Source of the DNA: G963662905 sp965230045
GTDB taxonomy: Bacteria > Bacteroidota > Bacteroidia > Bacteroidales > WRLA01
NCBI GenBank assembly: GCA_965230045.1
Contig: OZ245940.1
Span: 2,542,001 to 2,606,000 of the forward strand
Direction: 5' to 3'
Length of the DNA stretch: 64,000 nucleotides
In this document: positions 37,101 to 46,346 of the stretch, piece by piece
How positions within the stretch are numbered: position 1 is the first letter of the stretch
Layout: each line of letters opens with the position of its first letter
Position numbers and translations under genes: made by a program
Notes under the pieces: model-generated
What the model was told of the DNA's origin: nothing
Database searches by the model: none
The model's input: the letters and a program-made list of their open reading frames with translations, nothing else

Positions 37101-39461
37101 ACTTTGCCCGCTGCTTTGGGTGTCCCAGTAATTGTTGTTGAATCCGCAAGGACCATTCAGATATCCAATAAAGCCCTTATCTGTAGGGTTCCAGTTATTT
37201 CCGGATACGCTTACCGTTGAATAGCAGTTGGTGATTATTGATTCACCAGAAGTGTTGCAAAATCCACCAAAATATTGCCCATCGCCTGAGGTTCTGATAA
37301 CATCGCCCATAGCAAAGGAATTATTGATTACTATATGCCCATCCATCAAAAGGTCCGAATAACCTACGAATCCGGATACATAATTTGTTCCATAAACCAG
37401 AGCTGAAGCGAAGCTATTTTCAATAGTAATATGATTATCAGTTTTACCTATAAGTCCCCCAACAAATCTCAGACCCTGCGCAGTTCCAGTGGTACTGCAG
37501 TTTGTTATTTTAGCTGAATACAAATCAGAATAGGACATCTCTCCTGCCAGTAATCCAATAGCGTCAGCGCCGGTGACAGTGCCGTTTACCCTGCAGTTGG
37601 CAATTAATTTATTATACGATTTGCCGACAAGTATTCCAACAGCGTTTCCCGCATTGATTAGCGCATCTTCCAGTCTAATATTGGATAGGGTTTGGTTGCC
37701 TGTTGTGGTATAGCTAATAAAGCCTGCTGCATCCTGATCCGGTCTGTTAATTGTTAATCCACTGATAGTATGATTATTGCCATTGTAGCTGCTTTCAAAA
37801 CCATAGCCAGGGTATTGGCTGCCAATCGGGTTAAAGCCATCATTTGTGCCGGCAGATGTAAGGTCGTTGGGATCGTTGTATTTATTGCCGTCATTATTAT
37901 CGTCCGAGTCATCGAGATAGACAGAAGAGGAAGCGTCAATATCGGCAGTTTGTTCTAAATTAGCTCCCCAATCCCAATAATCCGGGAATTGCGAAAGGAG
38001 CAATAAGTCGTTATAGGAGTCTATTTCCGTAAGTTCCGAAACAATAGTGAAGGTCCACATTGTAGCCGCGCAGGGAGGACCCCAGTAAGGTGATACCACT
38101 TCAATATCCCAGGAATAGGATTGCCCGGCCTCCCAATATCCCGGGTAATCATATTGGTTTGTTGCACACAATACATGATCCACAACAGTGTTGCCTCCCA
38201 TGCCGGCTTCGTAAACGGAAATCTTATAACCCGTAGCGCCATAAACTTCATCCCATTCAAAATGTCTATCGTATTTGGAATGATACGCTGTATTTACAGG
38301 AGGAACAGGATTTTGCACGCAATTACTTACTGTAGAAAAATATTGTGATGGACCAACACTTGCACCTCCACCATCAAAGGTTTCAACAATTTCCCACTCA
38401 TAGGTAGTATTGTACATTAAACCGTTTGTCTCATAGCTTTTGAATGCGCCGGCCGGACCATGTGATACTTTTGTTGTATTTCCTGCCTGTCCAAAATAAA
38501 GGTCATAGCTTATTGCATCCGGGCTGTTGTGCCAGCTGAGGCTTACACTTAAGGGCATTTCTGTGGCTCCGTCTTCGGGGCTGAGGTAGGTTAAATGAGC
38601 GACCGGGTAGGCCTCGGTAGTAAAACTCCATACCGGACCGGCTCCGGTTACTCCAGGATATATTTCATATATTTGCCATTGATATTCCGTGCCATATTCC
38701 ACATCGGATGGCTGGAAGCTTTTGTTCATGCCGGCAGCACCGGATGCCACTTCCACCATATTGTCGGTTTCACCAAAATATAATTCATATTCCTGTGCAT
38801 TCGAGCTGTTATGCCATTGCAGGCTAACATCTACGGGCATATCTGTAGTGTCGTCTTGTGGATTGAGATAGGTTAGGGAGCAAGTTGTAGTAAATGACCA
38901 AATTGGAGCTGAACCGAAAGGGTTTCCATTTTGATCATATTGCTTTACCTGCCAATTGTATGTGGTACAATCATCCAGACCCGCGCACTGATAATTTCCA
39001 GGAGGGCGTGTAACATTACCTTCCGTTACTTTTTGCATATTGCCTTCCGCACCAAAATATAACTCGTATGTACCTCCAAAAACACCTGAATTTGGTTCAA
39101 AAATCCAATGTAGCTGAACAGGTGTTAAAACATTAGTTGCCCCATCCGCCGGACGTGGCTCTATGGCCCTGTTTTTTCTTTGGAGGGAAGGTCCGTTATT
39201 GTTTGCTGTGGGGTTTATGCTCCATATATTATTGAAATTGAACTGTTTTTGCTGTTCAGCTTTATTGTCCGTAGTTTGCTGGCCGTTTGCTTCTTTGTCC
39301 CGGTAGGACGGGGAGCATTTTTTCAGTTCGTTTTTGTTGGCAATTTGGTAAGGATTATCCTTCTTTCCGTTGCCGTTGGAATACGGTTCTGCATTTAGCC
39401 GGATGCTGTAGCCTAAAAAGACCATGCAAATGAGTAATGGGAAAAAGTTAAATTTCTTCAT
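34143..39461 (-). CDS. Giant multidomain T9SS-exported surface protein (1772 aa)
   Basis: A signal peptide covers 1-24. Four fibronectin-III-like units at about 100-475 repeat the pattern SLQWHNSxxAxxYxLYFG. A GLUG-type region lies at about 560-830 (GGLIGKTDNHITIENSFA, FVGYSD). An Ig/PKD-like unit follows, then a right-handed beta-helix at about 945-1300 with GGGIYNxxxA and CxIxxNxA repeats, ending SPAVNSGN and DIGAYEW. The last 460 residues are the shared C-terminal module (WHLISSP, AKGYSLWS, NLLGNPYPSPIDW) and a sorting tail (TLTDITGRTLGIW, TAGVYLVTVE). It is probably an adhesin or surface-layer component; no catalytic residues were recognised. Confidence 0.85.
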   Translation of the reverse strand: MKKFNFFPLLICMVFLGYSIRLNAEPYSNGNGKKDNPYQIANKNELKKCSPSYRDKEANGQQTTDNKAEQQKQFNFNNIWSINPTANNNGPSLQRKNRAIEPRPADGATNVLTPVQLHWIFEPNSGVFGGTYELYFGAEGNMQKVTEGNVTRPPGNYQCAGLDDCTTYNWQVKQYDQNGNPFGSAPIWSFTTTCSLTYLNPQDDTTDMPVDVSLQWHNSSNAQEYELYFGETDNMVEVASGAAGMNKSFQPSDVEYGTEYQWQIYEIYPGVTGAGPVWSFTTEAYPVAHLTYLSPEDGATEMPLSVSLSWHNSPDAISYDLYFGQAGNTTKVSHGPAGAFKSYETNGLMYNTTYEWEIVETFDGGGASVGPSQYFSTVSNCVQNPVPPVNTAYHSKYDRHFEWDEVYGATGYKISVYEAGMGGNTVVDHVLCATNQYDYPGYWEAGQSYSWDIEVVSPYWGPPCAATMWTFTIVSELTEIDSYNDLLLLSQFPDYWDWGANLEQTADIDASSSVYLDDSDDNNDGNKYNDPNDLTSAGTNDGFNPIGSQYPGYGFESSYNGNNHTISGLTINRPDQDAAGFISYTTTGNQTLSNIRLEDALINAGNAVGILVGKSYNKLIANCRVNGTVTGADAIGLLAGEMSYSDLYSAKITNCSTTGTAQGLRFVGGLIGKTDNHITIENSFASALVYGTNYVSGFVGYSDLLMDGHIVINNSFAMGDVIRTSGDGQYFGGFCNTSGESIITNCYSTVSVSGNNWNPTDKGFIGYLNGPCGFNNNYWDTQSSGQSSTLGQGAGAIEGKTTVEMQQQATFENWDFADTWSIDPNYNDGYPYLQWQDCFNPTDGGSIAAEQTICEGNTPEALTSTAPASGYLGTLEYKWQYSTTSATEDFENIDNSNNTGYAPGALNETTWFRRLARVSGIPGWSEATPSNVVQINVIPLIIHITENGGASLQDGASWETAYDKNHLQQAIDDACQEIWVAAGTYYPTTEAGGSGDRYKTFQMKEGIALYGGFAGNESNSYDKSLRDFESNETILSGDIGTPDDNSDNCYHVFYHPEGLGLTSATLIDGFTICDGNANNSAPHSDGGGIYNKYNAAEIKNCIIKNNTAIEVGGGILNNHGTGQFTNCKISNNTAWLTGGIYSQEADLSLTNCVINGNQSSFNGGGILMASATLSLINCSVYGNQASAVGGGIYNDLNANDANIKNSIIWGNSAVGSGNQLLTRNAANLDYCCYANGDNDISGNVTPVNCITENPLFVNSGSEDFRLLGNSPAVNSGNNSYNATATDIRGQARIQDVTIDMGAYEWTNGVDPMAQYSWTGNISSAWNETGNWSEGQLPTADYDAVIPTGLGNYPLIAQGVGANCLGMEVQSGASLTISPGGSLITYGNITNNGAINVQRSISNDIWHLISSPVSNATAAQFTGDYLQYYNGDWVDITDPATVLSPAKGYSLWSVAKSDTYSFTGNPNTGNQSHGITANEWNLLGNPYPSPIDWSLLDDTYGAVYYWVPDDENYISWNNSVGTGSEYVPAMQGFWIKPTAGGTFSLNNDHRTHNGSATYYKNKTALPYSIELQVDAENDYYDQLFIVLDENTTEAFDFHYDAWKLFTSSEQVPQLYSFTGSKRLSIDRRPQCNEIPLGFYCGENGAFSIKINEMTDFSKLLLEDSKLNIFHDLTKGAYPFDWSLTDDETRFKLHLNTTAMQETGANELHVYVSGGNIIIRSEQLPQQITLTDITGRTLGIWKSTESIPAPETAGVYLVTVETDHNRITKKIIIE

Positions 39462-39627
39462 AGGTCAGGGTTTTAAATTATTGCTATATTGCTTTGGCTT
39501 TATCGGAACAGACATAGTCCGGTTGATTGATTGGCTGCGATATTGTCCGGCTTTTCCCTATCTCCAATAAATATCTATCAAATTTCCTTGAAGGAAATGG
39601 GAAATGCAAATTTTCGACCTCACTATT

Positions 39628-39668
39628 ATCTCACAGTAATGAAAAAAGTATCTAACAAAAATCTCACA
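39628..39668. promoter_or_regulatory. TGTGAGAT boxes upstream of the giant gene
   Basis: On the gene's strand TGTGAGAT occurs at 39661-39668 and 39628-39635, 33 bp apart, about three helical turns. The same octamer is paired upstream of the T9SS gene at 27370. Confidence 0.3.
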
Positions 39669-39727
39669 CCTGTTTTTTGAGATACTGTAAGTGGTTTAAA
39701 AATAGTATTTTAACAAATTCGATGCTT

Positions 39728-41095
39728 TTGTCCGCTAAAAGTGCGGAGACGCGGAGGTTTTTTGTTTCGCTGGCGCTCAACCTTTTTTTTGTCCGCGAAT
39801 AACGCTAAGGGCGCGAAGGGGTTCTTCTTAGCGTTTCTTTGTGTGCTTCGCGGATAATATCCGCTTGGCGGTTTGTTTCGCTGGCGCTCAACTTTTTTTT
39901 GTCCGCTAAGGGCGCTAAGGTTAGCTGGCGCCGGTAGTTTTTACTCGCAAAGGCGCGAAGACGCTAAGTTTTTTTTTTGTTTCGCTGGCGCTCAACTTTT
40001 TTTGTCCGCGAAGGGCGCTAAGGGCGCGAAGGGGGTCTTCTTAGCGTTTCTTTGTGTGCTTCGCGGATAATATCCGCTTGGCGGTTTGTTTCGCTGGCGC
40101 TCAACCTTTTTTTTGTCCGCTAAGGGCGCGAAAGACGCGGAGGGCTGGCGCGGGTGGTTTTTTCACGCTAAGGCGCGAAGACGCGGAGGTTTTTTGTTTC
40201 GCTGGCGCTCAACCTTTTTTTTGTCCGCGAATAACGCTAAGGGCGCGAAGGGGTTCTTCTTAGCGTTTCTTTATGTGCTTCGCGGATAATATCCGCTTGG
40301 CGGTTTGTTTCGCTGGCGCTCAACCTTTTTTCTTATCCGCTAAGGGCGCTAAGGTTAGCTGGCGCCGGTAGTTTTTTCTCGCAAAGGCGCGAAGACGCGG
40401 AGGTTTTTTGTTTCGCTGGCGCTCAACCTTTTTTTTGTCTGCGAAGAACGCGAAAGACGCGGAGGGGTTCTTCTTAGCGTTTCTTTATGTGCTTCGCGGA
40501 TAATATCCGCTTGGCGGTTTGTTTCGCTGGCGCTCAACCTTTTTTCTTATCCGCTAAGGGCGCTAAGGGCGCTAAGGTTAGCTGGCGCCGGTAGTTTTTT
40601 CTCGCAAAGGCGCGAAGACGCGGAGGTTTTTTGTTTCGCTGGCGCTCAACCTTTTTTTTGTCTGCGAAGAACGCGAAAGACGCGGAGGGGTTCTTCTTAG
40701 CGTTTCTTTATGTGCTTCGCGGATAATATCCGCTTGGCGGTTTGTTTCGCTGGCGCTCAACCTTTTTTCTTATCCGCTAAGGGCGCTAAGGGCGCGAAGG
40801 TTGGCTGGCGCGGGTAGTTTTTTCACGCTAAGACGCGAAGGCGCTAAGTTTTTTTTTGTTTCGCTGGCGCTCAACCTTTTTTTGTCCGCTAAGGACGCTG
40901 AGGGGTTCTTTCTTAGCGTTTCTTTGTGTGCTTCGCGGATAATATCCGCTTGGCGCTTTGTTTCGCTGGCGCTCAACCTTTTTCTTTGTCCGCTAAGGAC
41001 GCTAAGGGCGCGAAGGGGGTTTTCTTAGCGTTTCTTTGTGTGCTTCGCGGAGAGATTCTTCTTGAGTTTTTGTCCGCAGAGGGTGCGGAGGATGG
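39728..41095. repeat. 1.3-kb tandem array of about 110-bp units in two alternating types
   Basis: TTTCGCTGGCGCTCAAC occurs 12 times from about 39765 to 40961 at 102-114 bp spacing. One unit type carries TTCTTAGCGTTTCTTTGTGT and the small inverted repeat GCGGATAATATCCGC. The other carries AGCTGGCGCCGGTAGTTTTT and GGCGCGAAGACGC. The two alternate, giving a higher-order period of about 215-225 bp. Frames inside are short and low-complexity, so it is non-coding. It fills the region upstream of the giant gene (39462-41237). Confidence 0.85.
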
Positions 41096-41170
41096 GCGTT
41101 TTTGAATTTATATTGCAAAGTGTTGAAACACCGATGCAACACCGATGCAACACTGTTGCAATGCTGTTGT

Positions 41171-41203
41171 ATTCATCCGATGACTCGAAGTCATCGGATG
41201 AAT
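41171..41203. repeat. 33-bp palindrome, copy 4
   Basis: Arms ATTCATCCGATGACT and its complement around CGA. It lies 35 bp downstream of the stop of the T9SS gene at 41238. Confidence 0.88.
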
Positions 41204-41237
41204 GGGTTTTTCGTTAGGACGCGATGCATTGCTTCTT

Positions 41238-42872
41238 TTATAAGATGGTGATTTTTTTCGTTATGCGTTGATTCTCCGATTCTACAGTCACAAGGTAAAC
41301 CCCTGCGGTTTTTGGTGTGGGAATGTTTTCAGCATTTTTCCACACGCCCAAAGTGCGGCCTGTAATGTCGGTAAGGGTGATGCGTTCAGCTGCCTGCTTG
41401 CCTTGCACGACAATATTATTGCCGTTTTGCCAGATGCGGATCTGTTCCTCAGGGCTTGTTTCATCAACATTTGTGGTATTGCCAATATGCAGGAAAAACC
41501 GCCCACTGCTGTTTTCTGCGACCTGTGCAGTGTAGGTATTGTTTTGCATATCGGTAAAAACATCGTTCAGGCGGTCTTCCAACTGGATTTTCCTGTCCTG
41601 CATGCCTTCCTGGTGGATGCTGAAAGTGATTTCCTGCCTTTGTGACAAGTCGATGCCCACAGGCACAATGCAGTTTTCCATGCTTTCGGTGGGCAGTGCC
41701 TGAATCGCAAAATCGTGGCCGTTGTCTTCTACCAATCGGGTGTAAAGCGCAATATTTGGATTGCCTTTGAATTTTCTGGCATCATAAGAGGGGTCGAGCC
41801 CTTCGGACATACCTTCCATAAATGCAATTGTGCTGGTGTTTATAAGGTTTTCCGGACTGCTAGCCGTAAGTTCAATCAGGGGGAAAGTTTGGTCATTCGT
41901 GGATTTATAGAAGCTGGCCGAGCCATGTTTTCTGATGCTTACATTAAATTCAAGTGATTCGCTTTCATTTTTTGCAAACACCATAAATGCCTGCCCCGGT
42001 TCTGTATAAACTTCCCCGATATTGTTTTTTGCAACATAATCTTCCTGTGTGTCATCCCATAAATAGATTGCCTGTGCATCGTCCCGTAATACCGAAGCAT
42101 TTTGGGCAATAAAATTATTGGTCGTCTGGGCGTTAGAGTTTATCGCAATATTGGAGCAGAAAGGGTTGCCCACGAGATTGGATCCTGCATTCAATCGTAC
42201 GCCACTATTAGTGATGGTTATTGTTTTGTTTTCGTTATAAGGAAGACCGCTTAAACTTAAGGTTTTAGCTGTTGTTGCATAGGTAACCGCATAACCCATG
42301 CAGGCCGTAAAGCTTTCATTCATTTCATTATTGCTCCCATTGCCTGTTGGGCCGTTTAGGATATCGATCCAGGTGCCGGGTATGCCTTCATATTCAAAGC
42401 TTTCATCCCATCTGTAAAAGGAATTCGAAGATGAGCCCGGAGTGCCCAGTCCCATTGTTGTTGTGAAATTATCAGTGATGTTTGTTTGCCCTGAGATATA
42501 ATGCCATTTATCGGCCGTTAGGAAACGCTGCACGGTAACATTAGCTGAAGTTGTTCCCACAACGATCAGCGAGCTTGTACCCTCAGCCGTGCTTTCCAAA
42601 GTAATGCTTCCGCCGTTCGCCACGGTCAAATCCCCGCTTACTGTAAGATATGATGGCGCATCAAGTGTAAGTGATGCATCGGCTTCAATTTTTAAATTAT
42701 CGAATTGTGTCAGATTGGTAGGGCTGGTGCTTGTGAGGGTAAAATCGTCGTTATCGATAACCCAATAGGTGTTGTCTCCAGAAACAATATAGGCTCCATT
42801 ATTGTAGATGCCCTGTGCATAAGCTCCAATAACGAGCAGTGCAAATATTTGTGTTATTACTATCTTTTTCAT
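41238..42872 (-). CDS. T9SS-exported protein made of the shared C-terminal module
   Basis: This 544-aa protein has a signal peptide (1-19), about 90 residues of strand-rich sequence, and then the module also ending the 925-aa protein at 60816. The module shows VTVQRFLTADKWHYISGQ, ACMGYAVTY, AGSNLVGNPFCSNIAINS, EPGQAFMVFAKN and IRKHGSASFYKS. The sorting tail has ITLTDITGRTLGVWKN and AGVYLVTVESE. It lacks the large N-terminal domains of its paralogs, so it may represent the basic unit. It is the last gene of the six-gene operon from 47377, 5 bp after the broken S74 gene. Confidence 0.82.
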   Translation of the reverse strand: MKKIVITQIFALLVIGAYAQGIYNNGAYIVSGDNTYWVIDNDDFTLTSTSPTNLTQFDNLKIEADASLTLDAPSYLTVSGDLTVANGGSITLESTAEGTSSLIVVGTTSANVTVQRFLTADKWHYISGQTNITDNFTTTMGLGTPGSSSNSFYRWDESFEYEGIPGTWIDILNGPTGNGSNNEMNESFTACMGYAVTYATTAKTLSLSGLPYNENKTITITNSGVRLNAGSNLVGNPFCSNIAINSNAQTTNNFIAQNASVLRDDAQAIYLWDDTQEDYVAKNNIGEVYTEPGQAFMVFAKNESESLEFNVSIRKHGSASFYKSTNDQTFPLIELTASSPENLINTSTIAFMEGMSEGLDPSYDARKFKGNPNIALYTRLVEDNGHDFAIQALPTESMENCIVPVGIDLSQRQEITFSIHQEGMQDRKIQLEDRLNDVFTDMQNNTYTAQVAENSSGRFFLHIGNTTNVDETSPEEQIRIWQNGNNIVVQGKQAAERITLTDITGRTLGVWKNAENIPTPKTAGVYLVTVESENQRITKKITIL

Positions 42873-42877
42873 GATTT

Positions 42878-43970
42878 CTATTTTTTATATTGGATTAATT
42901 TCTTTATTTCATCCAATTCCTTTTTCAGCGCATCTATCTCGGTCTGCTGCTCCTGGATCACTTTTACCATTTCGGGAATAAGGAATTTTGTATCAATTGC
43001 CTGATAGATTGGTTTTCCGTCTTTATCTACGGCGTCTTTTTCTCCGGTTACGCCATTGGCAAATCCTGCATCGGCCATCTCATGTGCCAAAAAAACCTGA
43101 GATGACTGTTTTATTCTGGTCAGAAATATAGTTATACTCCACCGGTCGTAATGACATTAACCTTGATTTGGCTTGATTAATATCGATGTTGACAACATTT
43201 TCTTTTAATCGGTAATCGGATGATGTGTTGTAAACCACGGTCAGGCCAGGACCTCTTGCAATACTTCCAATATCTGTTGTAGACGCAGCGTTTGTAAATG
43301 TCATATAGTGTCCACCTTCAGTATCATTATCCGGGGTCATTGTTATACCTCCTAATACACCATATCCAAACCCGCCAATATGCAATCTTGCTTCCGGAGT
43401 TGTTGTCCCGATGCCGACATTGCCGTCTTGTTCAACTACCATTCTGGTTTGGCTGTTTAGGTTATCCCGAAATTCCAACCTGGCATTTGGTCTGTCATAT
43501 CTGACAGTCATGTCATTAGCTGTTCCATCTGTTCCTGTAAACACTAAACCTGCATCTGTATCCGACGCACTTACTATTTCTCCATTTTGTACAGTTAATT
43601 TGTAACCAGGTGTTGTTGTTCCGATGCCGACATTGCCGCTATTATAATAAATATTGCTTCCTGAGGTAGTCCATTGGGTGGCATCTGTTGCATCGCCAAT
43701 TTTAATCCATGTGTTATTTTTACAATAATAATAACCCATATCAGCTTCCAGACCGTCATTCTTATATACGATCAAACCATCGGGGAGTGAACCTGTGGCC
43801 GGAAGGGAGGCCATTCTTGGGGCCAGAAAACCTTTAGTGGAAGATTTTACATCCAGCATGGCTGAAGCATCAGGTGAGGAGCCATCAGAGTTTATTCCAA
43901 CACTTTGTGCAAAGCTAACTTGCATTAAGAATGCAACAATAATTGTTGTTAAAAGAATAATTTTTTTCAT
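42878..43970 (-). pseudogene. S74-type secreted fiber protein gene, frameshifted in a T7 tract
   Basis: The first frame (43080-43970, 296 aa) has a signal peptide, the N-terminal unit SPDASAMLDVKSSTKGFLAPRM, two GNVGIGTTTP repeats and the S74 start SDYRLKENVV. It then breaks at VISGF. The second frame (42878-43090) continues AHEMADAGFANGVTGEKDAV and ends in the coiled coil. Removing one base from the run of seven A at 43089-43095 restores VISGFLAHEM, the family consensus. It could be a true null, a slip-controlled switch or a sequencing error. Neighbours are 5 bp away on both sides. Confidence 0.8.
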
Positions 43971-43975
43971 GATTG

Positions 43976-45310
43976 TTATTTATTTTGAGCCGTTCCAAAA
44001 ACTGCACTTTTCAGTGCTTCTACATCTGTTTTAATAGCGGTGTTTTCTGCTTTTAAATTGTCGTTTTGGGCTTTCAGGGCTTCTATCTCGGCTTTAAATG
44101 CTTCGATTTCTTTTTGTTGTTCTTGAATAGCACCCACAGCCACCGTAAAAATCATATCGTAGGAAAGTGATTTAAAATCATCAACGGTTTTTGACTTCAC
44201 GATGATTTCACCTTCGGGACGGAGGTCTTTGGTGGTGTATTTTTGTTCTTTGATGTCGTCGCCGTTTTTCACAAGAATGGTATAGGTTACACCGTCTTCA
44301 AAATTTACTTTTTCAAATGGTTTGAGTATCGGCACATCACCTTTCCCAGTGTTAACTGTAACAGGCATAACATCTTCCACTTCCTGAGCTATAAATCCAT
44401 ATTGAAGCCTGCTGCCTTGTTCCACTTTATCAATCTTGTTATAGGAAACAGGTCTTAGCCTGCCTATCAGATCTAAGGAATGATGCAGCACCGTAATATT
44501 TTCTTTGACCCTTTTGTCAGACGTTGCTACAAATGAACCATTCGCCACAATATCATTACTGGCATGTATAGACATATTAAAATTGGTTGTAGCTGTAACC
44601 AATGCATTACTCGTAGCTCCATTAAAGTACGTTGCTCCGGCATTTATTCCAACAGATCCATTTACATGCAAGGGAGCGTCTGGTGAAGTTGTCCCGATGC
44701 CGACATTGCCAGAAGAACCATCAAAAAATGCAATAGTATTTTGTTTACCATTACCTATATGGAAATCCCTATAATAGTAAAAACCATCATTATATCCCCT
44801 ATGGTTTACATACATAGCACCTGCATCACTAGCATCTCCCGAATTCCATATTTCATTATCGATTCCTAAAGATACTGTGGTTGATCGGATTATACCCTCA
44901 ACATCCAACAATGCTGTTGGTGTTGTTGTCCCGATGCCGACATTGTCGGAAGTGGTTATAACCATAGCCGGACCAACTTCTTGCCCGGGGCCATATCCTC
45001 TTCCAAACAACAATTTATTATCGTCATTATCATCAATCCCTATAAACCAGTTTTGCACACCATCTTTATCCATTAATTCAATTGCAGGACTATAACCTTT
45101 AACCGATATTGCGGGTGATGTAAGTTCTCCTAAAGTAGGCATCAATACATTGATACCCTTCGCAGATACTCCTGTGTTAGATTGTTCAACTTCCAGCATT
45201 GCATTACCACTTGGGGATGATCCGGTGGAGTTAATGGCTACATTTTGTGCAAAGCCAACTTGCATTAAAAATGCTAGAATAATTGTTGTTAAAATCGTAA
45301 TTTTTTTCAT
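43976..45310 (-). CDS. S74-type secreted fiber protein
   Basis: This 444-aa intact protein has a signal peptide (ILAFLMQVGFA) and an N-terminal unit with AMLEVEQSNTG. GNVGIGTTSPDAPLHVNG-type repeats at about 120-230 lead into an S74 chaperone domain beginning SDKRVKENITVLHHSLDLIG, with LQYGFIAQEVEDVMP. A long charged coiled coil (about 375-440) ends it. S74 domains aid trimerisation and then cleave themselves off in phage fibers. Here the protein carries a Sec signal and is not within a prophage. No T9SS tail is present. Confidence 0.85.
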   Translation of the reverse strand: MKKITILTTIILAFLMQVGFAQNVAINSTGSSPSGNAMLEVEQSNTGVSAKGINVLMPTLGELTSPAISVKGYSPAIELMDKDGVQNWFIGIDDNDDNKLLFGRGYGPGQEVGPAMVITTSDNVGIGTTTPTALLDVEGIIRSTTVSLGIDNEIWNSGDASDAGAMYVNHRGYNDGFYYYRDFHIGNGKQNTIAFFDGSSGNVGIGTTSPDAPLHVNGSVGINAGATYFNGATSNALVTATTNFNMSIHASNDIVANGSFVATSDKRVKENITVLHHSLDLIGRLRPVSYNKIDKVEQGSRLQYGFIAQEVEDVMPVTVNTGKGDVPILKPFEKVNFEDGVTYTILVKNGDDIKEQKYTTKDLRPEGEIIVKSKTVDDFKSLSYDMIFTVAVGAIQEQQKEIEAFKAEIEALKAQNDNLKAENTAIKTDVEALKSAVFGTAQNK

Positions 45311-45325
45311 AGCTGTTTTTTTATG

Positions 45326-46309
45326 TTATTTATTGTCGGTTAACCGGTAATTTGTTTGCACCAATTTTTTCAGGTCTTCTATTTCAGCCTTAAGCTGGTC
45401 GATGCTCTCTGTTTTTCGCGTTAAGATGGCATTTTGGGCTTTTAGTTCATCGATTTGCTTTTGCTGGGTTTCGATGGTTTGTTGCTGTTCCTGGATTGCT
45501 TTTGTTAAAACCGGGATCATTTCCAAATAAGAGATTCCTTTGGTTTGAGCTTTGTCATCAGCAGTTTTTACAATCTGCGGCAGCATAAGTTCCAGTTCAT
45601 TTATATCAAATCCTGTTTTTTTGTCAGTTAAAGTGTTTTTGTTTTTCGGATTGACCACCTGAAATGTAATTGGATTCAGATTCATTATTGCTGGCAGCAC
45701 ATTGGTAAGTTTTTCTTTGTTGGTCAACGCGCCATTTTTTCCATAATCTATGAGTGTGCCTGTATATCCAATATCACCATCAACCAGCAATTCATTACAG
45801 GGGTTTGTTGTTCCGATACCTACATTGCCATCATCACGGATAAAAACGTCCATGTTTTGATCCGTTGGATATAAATTCGATGTGTTTGACCAAAAGCCCA
45901 GACCATGTGTATCACCGATAAGATCTGGATTTGCCATACCTATACCAAAAAAGTTATAACCATTGGGGTCTTCATATATTGCGATTCTGTTTTGTGAATT
46001 GGTGTTGGCCATTCCAAGAGAAAGAAGGCTGTGAGGGCTTGCTGTGCCTATACCGACATTGCCAGAGGGAACAACCAGGCCATGATTTTTTGATGCTCCT
46101 GATGCGGAAAAATAAGCTCCATAATTGGTTGTTGCTGCACCTGTAGCACTTCCATATATTCCATATACATCGCCGGATGCTTTGGTTTGAACAACTTCGA
46201 GCATAGCCTCGTTACTAGGTGGCTCTCCTGTTGCATTAATGCCAACACTTTGGGCATTTAAAGAAAAGCTTAAAACTAAAACGACTGAAATCAACACTAA
46301 TTTTTTCAT
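45326..46309 (-). CDS. S74-like secreted fiber protein (divergent chaperone domain)
   Basis: This 327-aa protein has a signal peptide and the N-terminal unit SVGINATGEPPSNEAMLEVV. GNVGIGTASPHSLLSLGM and GNVGIGTTNP repeats are followed by a C-terminal region (about 200-290) with LPAIMNLNPITFQVV and GISYLEMIPVLTKAIQEQQ. These align in position with S74 domains, but the SDxRxK cleavage start is missing (IDYGKNGALTNKEKL instead). Self-cleavage is therefore doubtful. A glutamine-rich coiled coil ends it. The Shine-Dalgarno-like AAGGAGA lies before the ATG. It is 15 bp from the next S74 gene. Confidence 0.75.
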   Translation of the reverse strand: MKKLVLISVVLVLSFSLNAQSVGINATGEPPSNEAMLEVVQTKASGDVYGIYGSATGAATTNYGAYFSASGASKNHGLVVPSGNVGIGTASPHSLLSLGMANTNSQNRIAIYEDPNGYNFFGIGMANPDLIGDTHGLGFWSNTSNLYPTDQNMDVFIRDDGNVGIGTTNPCNELLVDGDIGYTGTLIDYGKNGALTNKEKLTNVLPAIMNLNPITFQVVNPKNKNTLTDKKTGFDINELELMLPQIVKTADDKAQTKGISYLEMIPVLTKAIQEQQQTIETQQKQIDELKAQNAILTRKTESIDQLKAEIEDLKKLVQTNYRLTDNK

Positions 46310-46346
46310 TTTTTTCTCCTTTTATATATTTGCCGTATTATCATTT

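Noticed and set aside
39728..41095. CRISPR array or coding repeats in the tandem array
   Set aside because: Units are about 110 bp and adjoin without unique spacers. The short open frames inside (cysteine- and arginine-rich) are shadows of the repeat in several frames.
42878..46309. A prophage tail-fiber module
   Set aside because: The proteins have Sec signal peptides, and there are no capsid, portal, tail, integrase or lysis genes around them.
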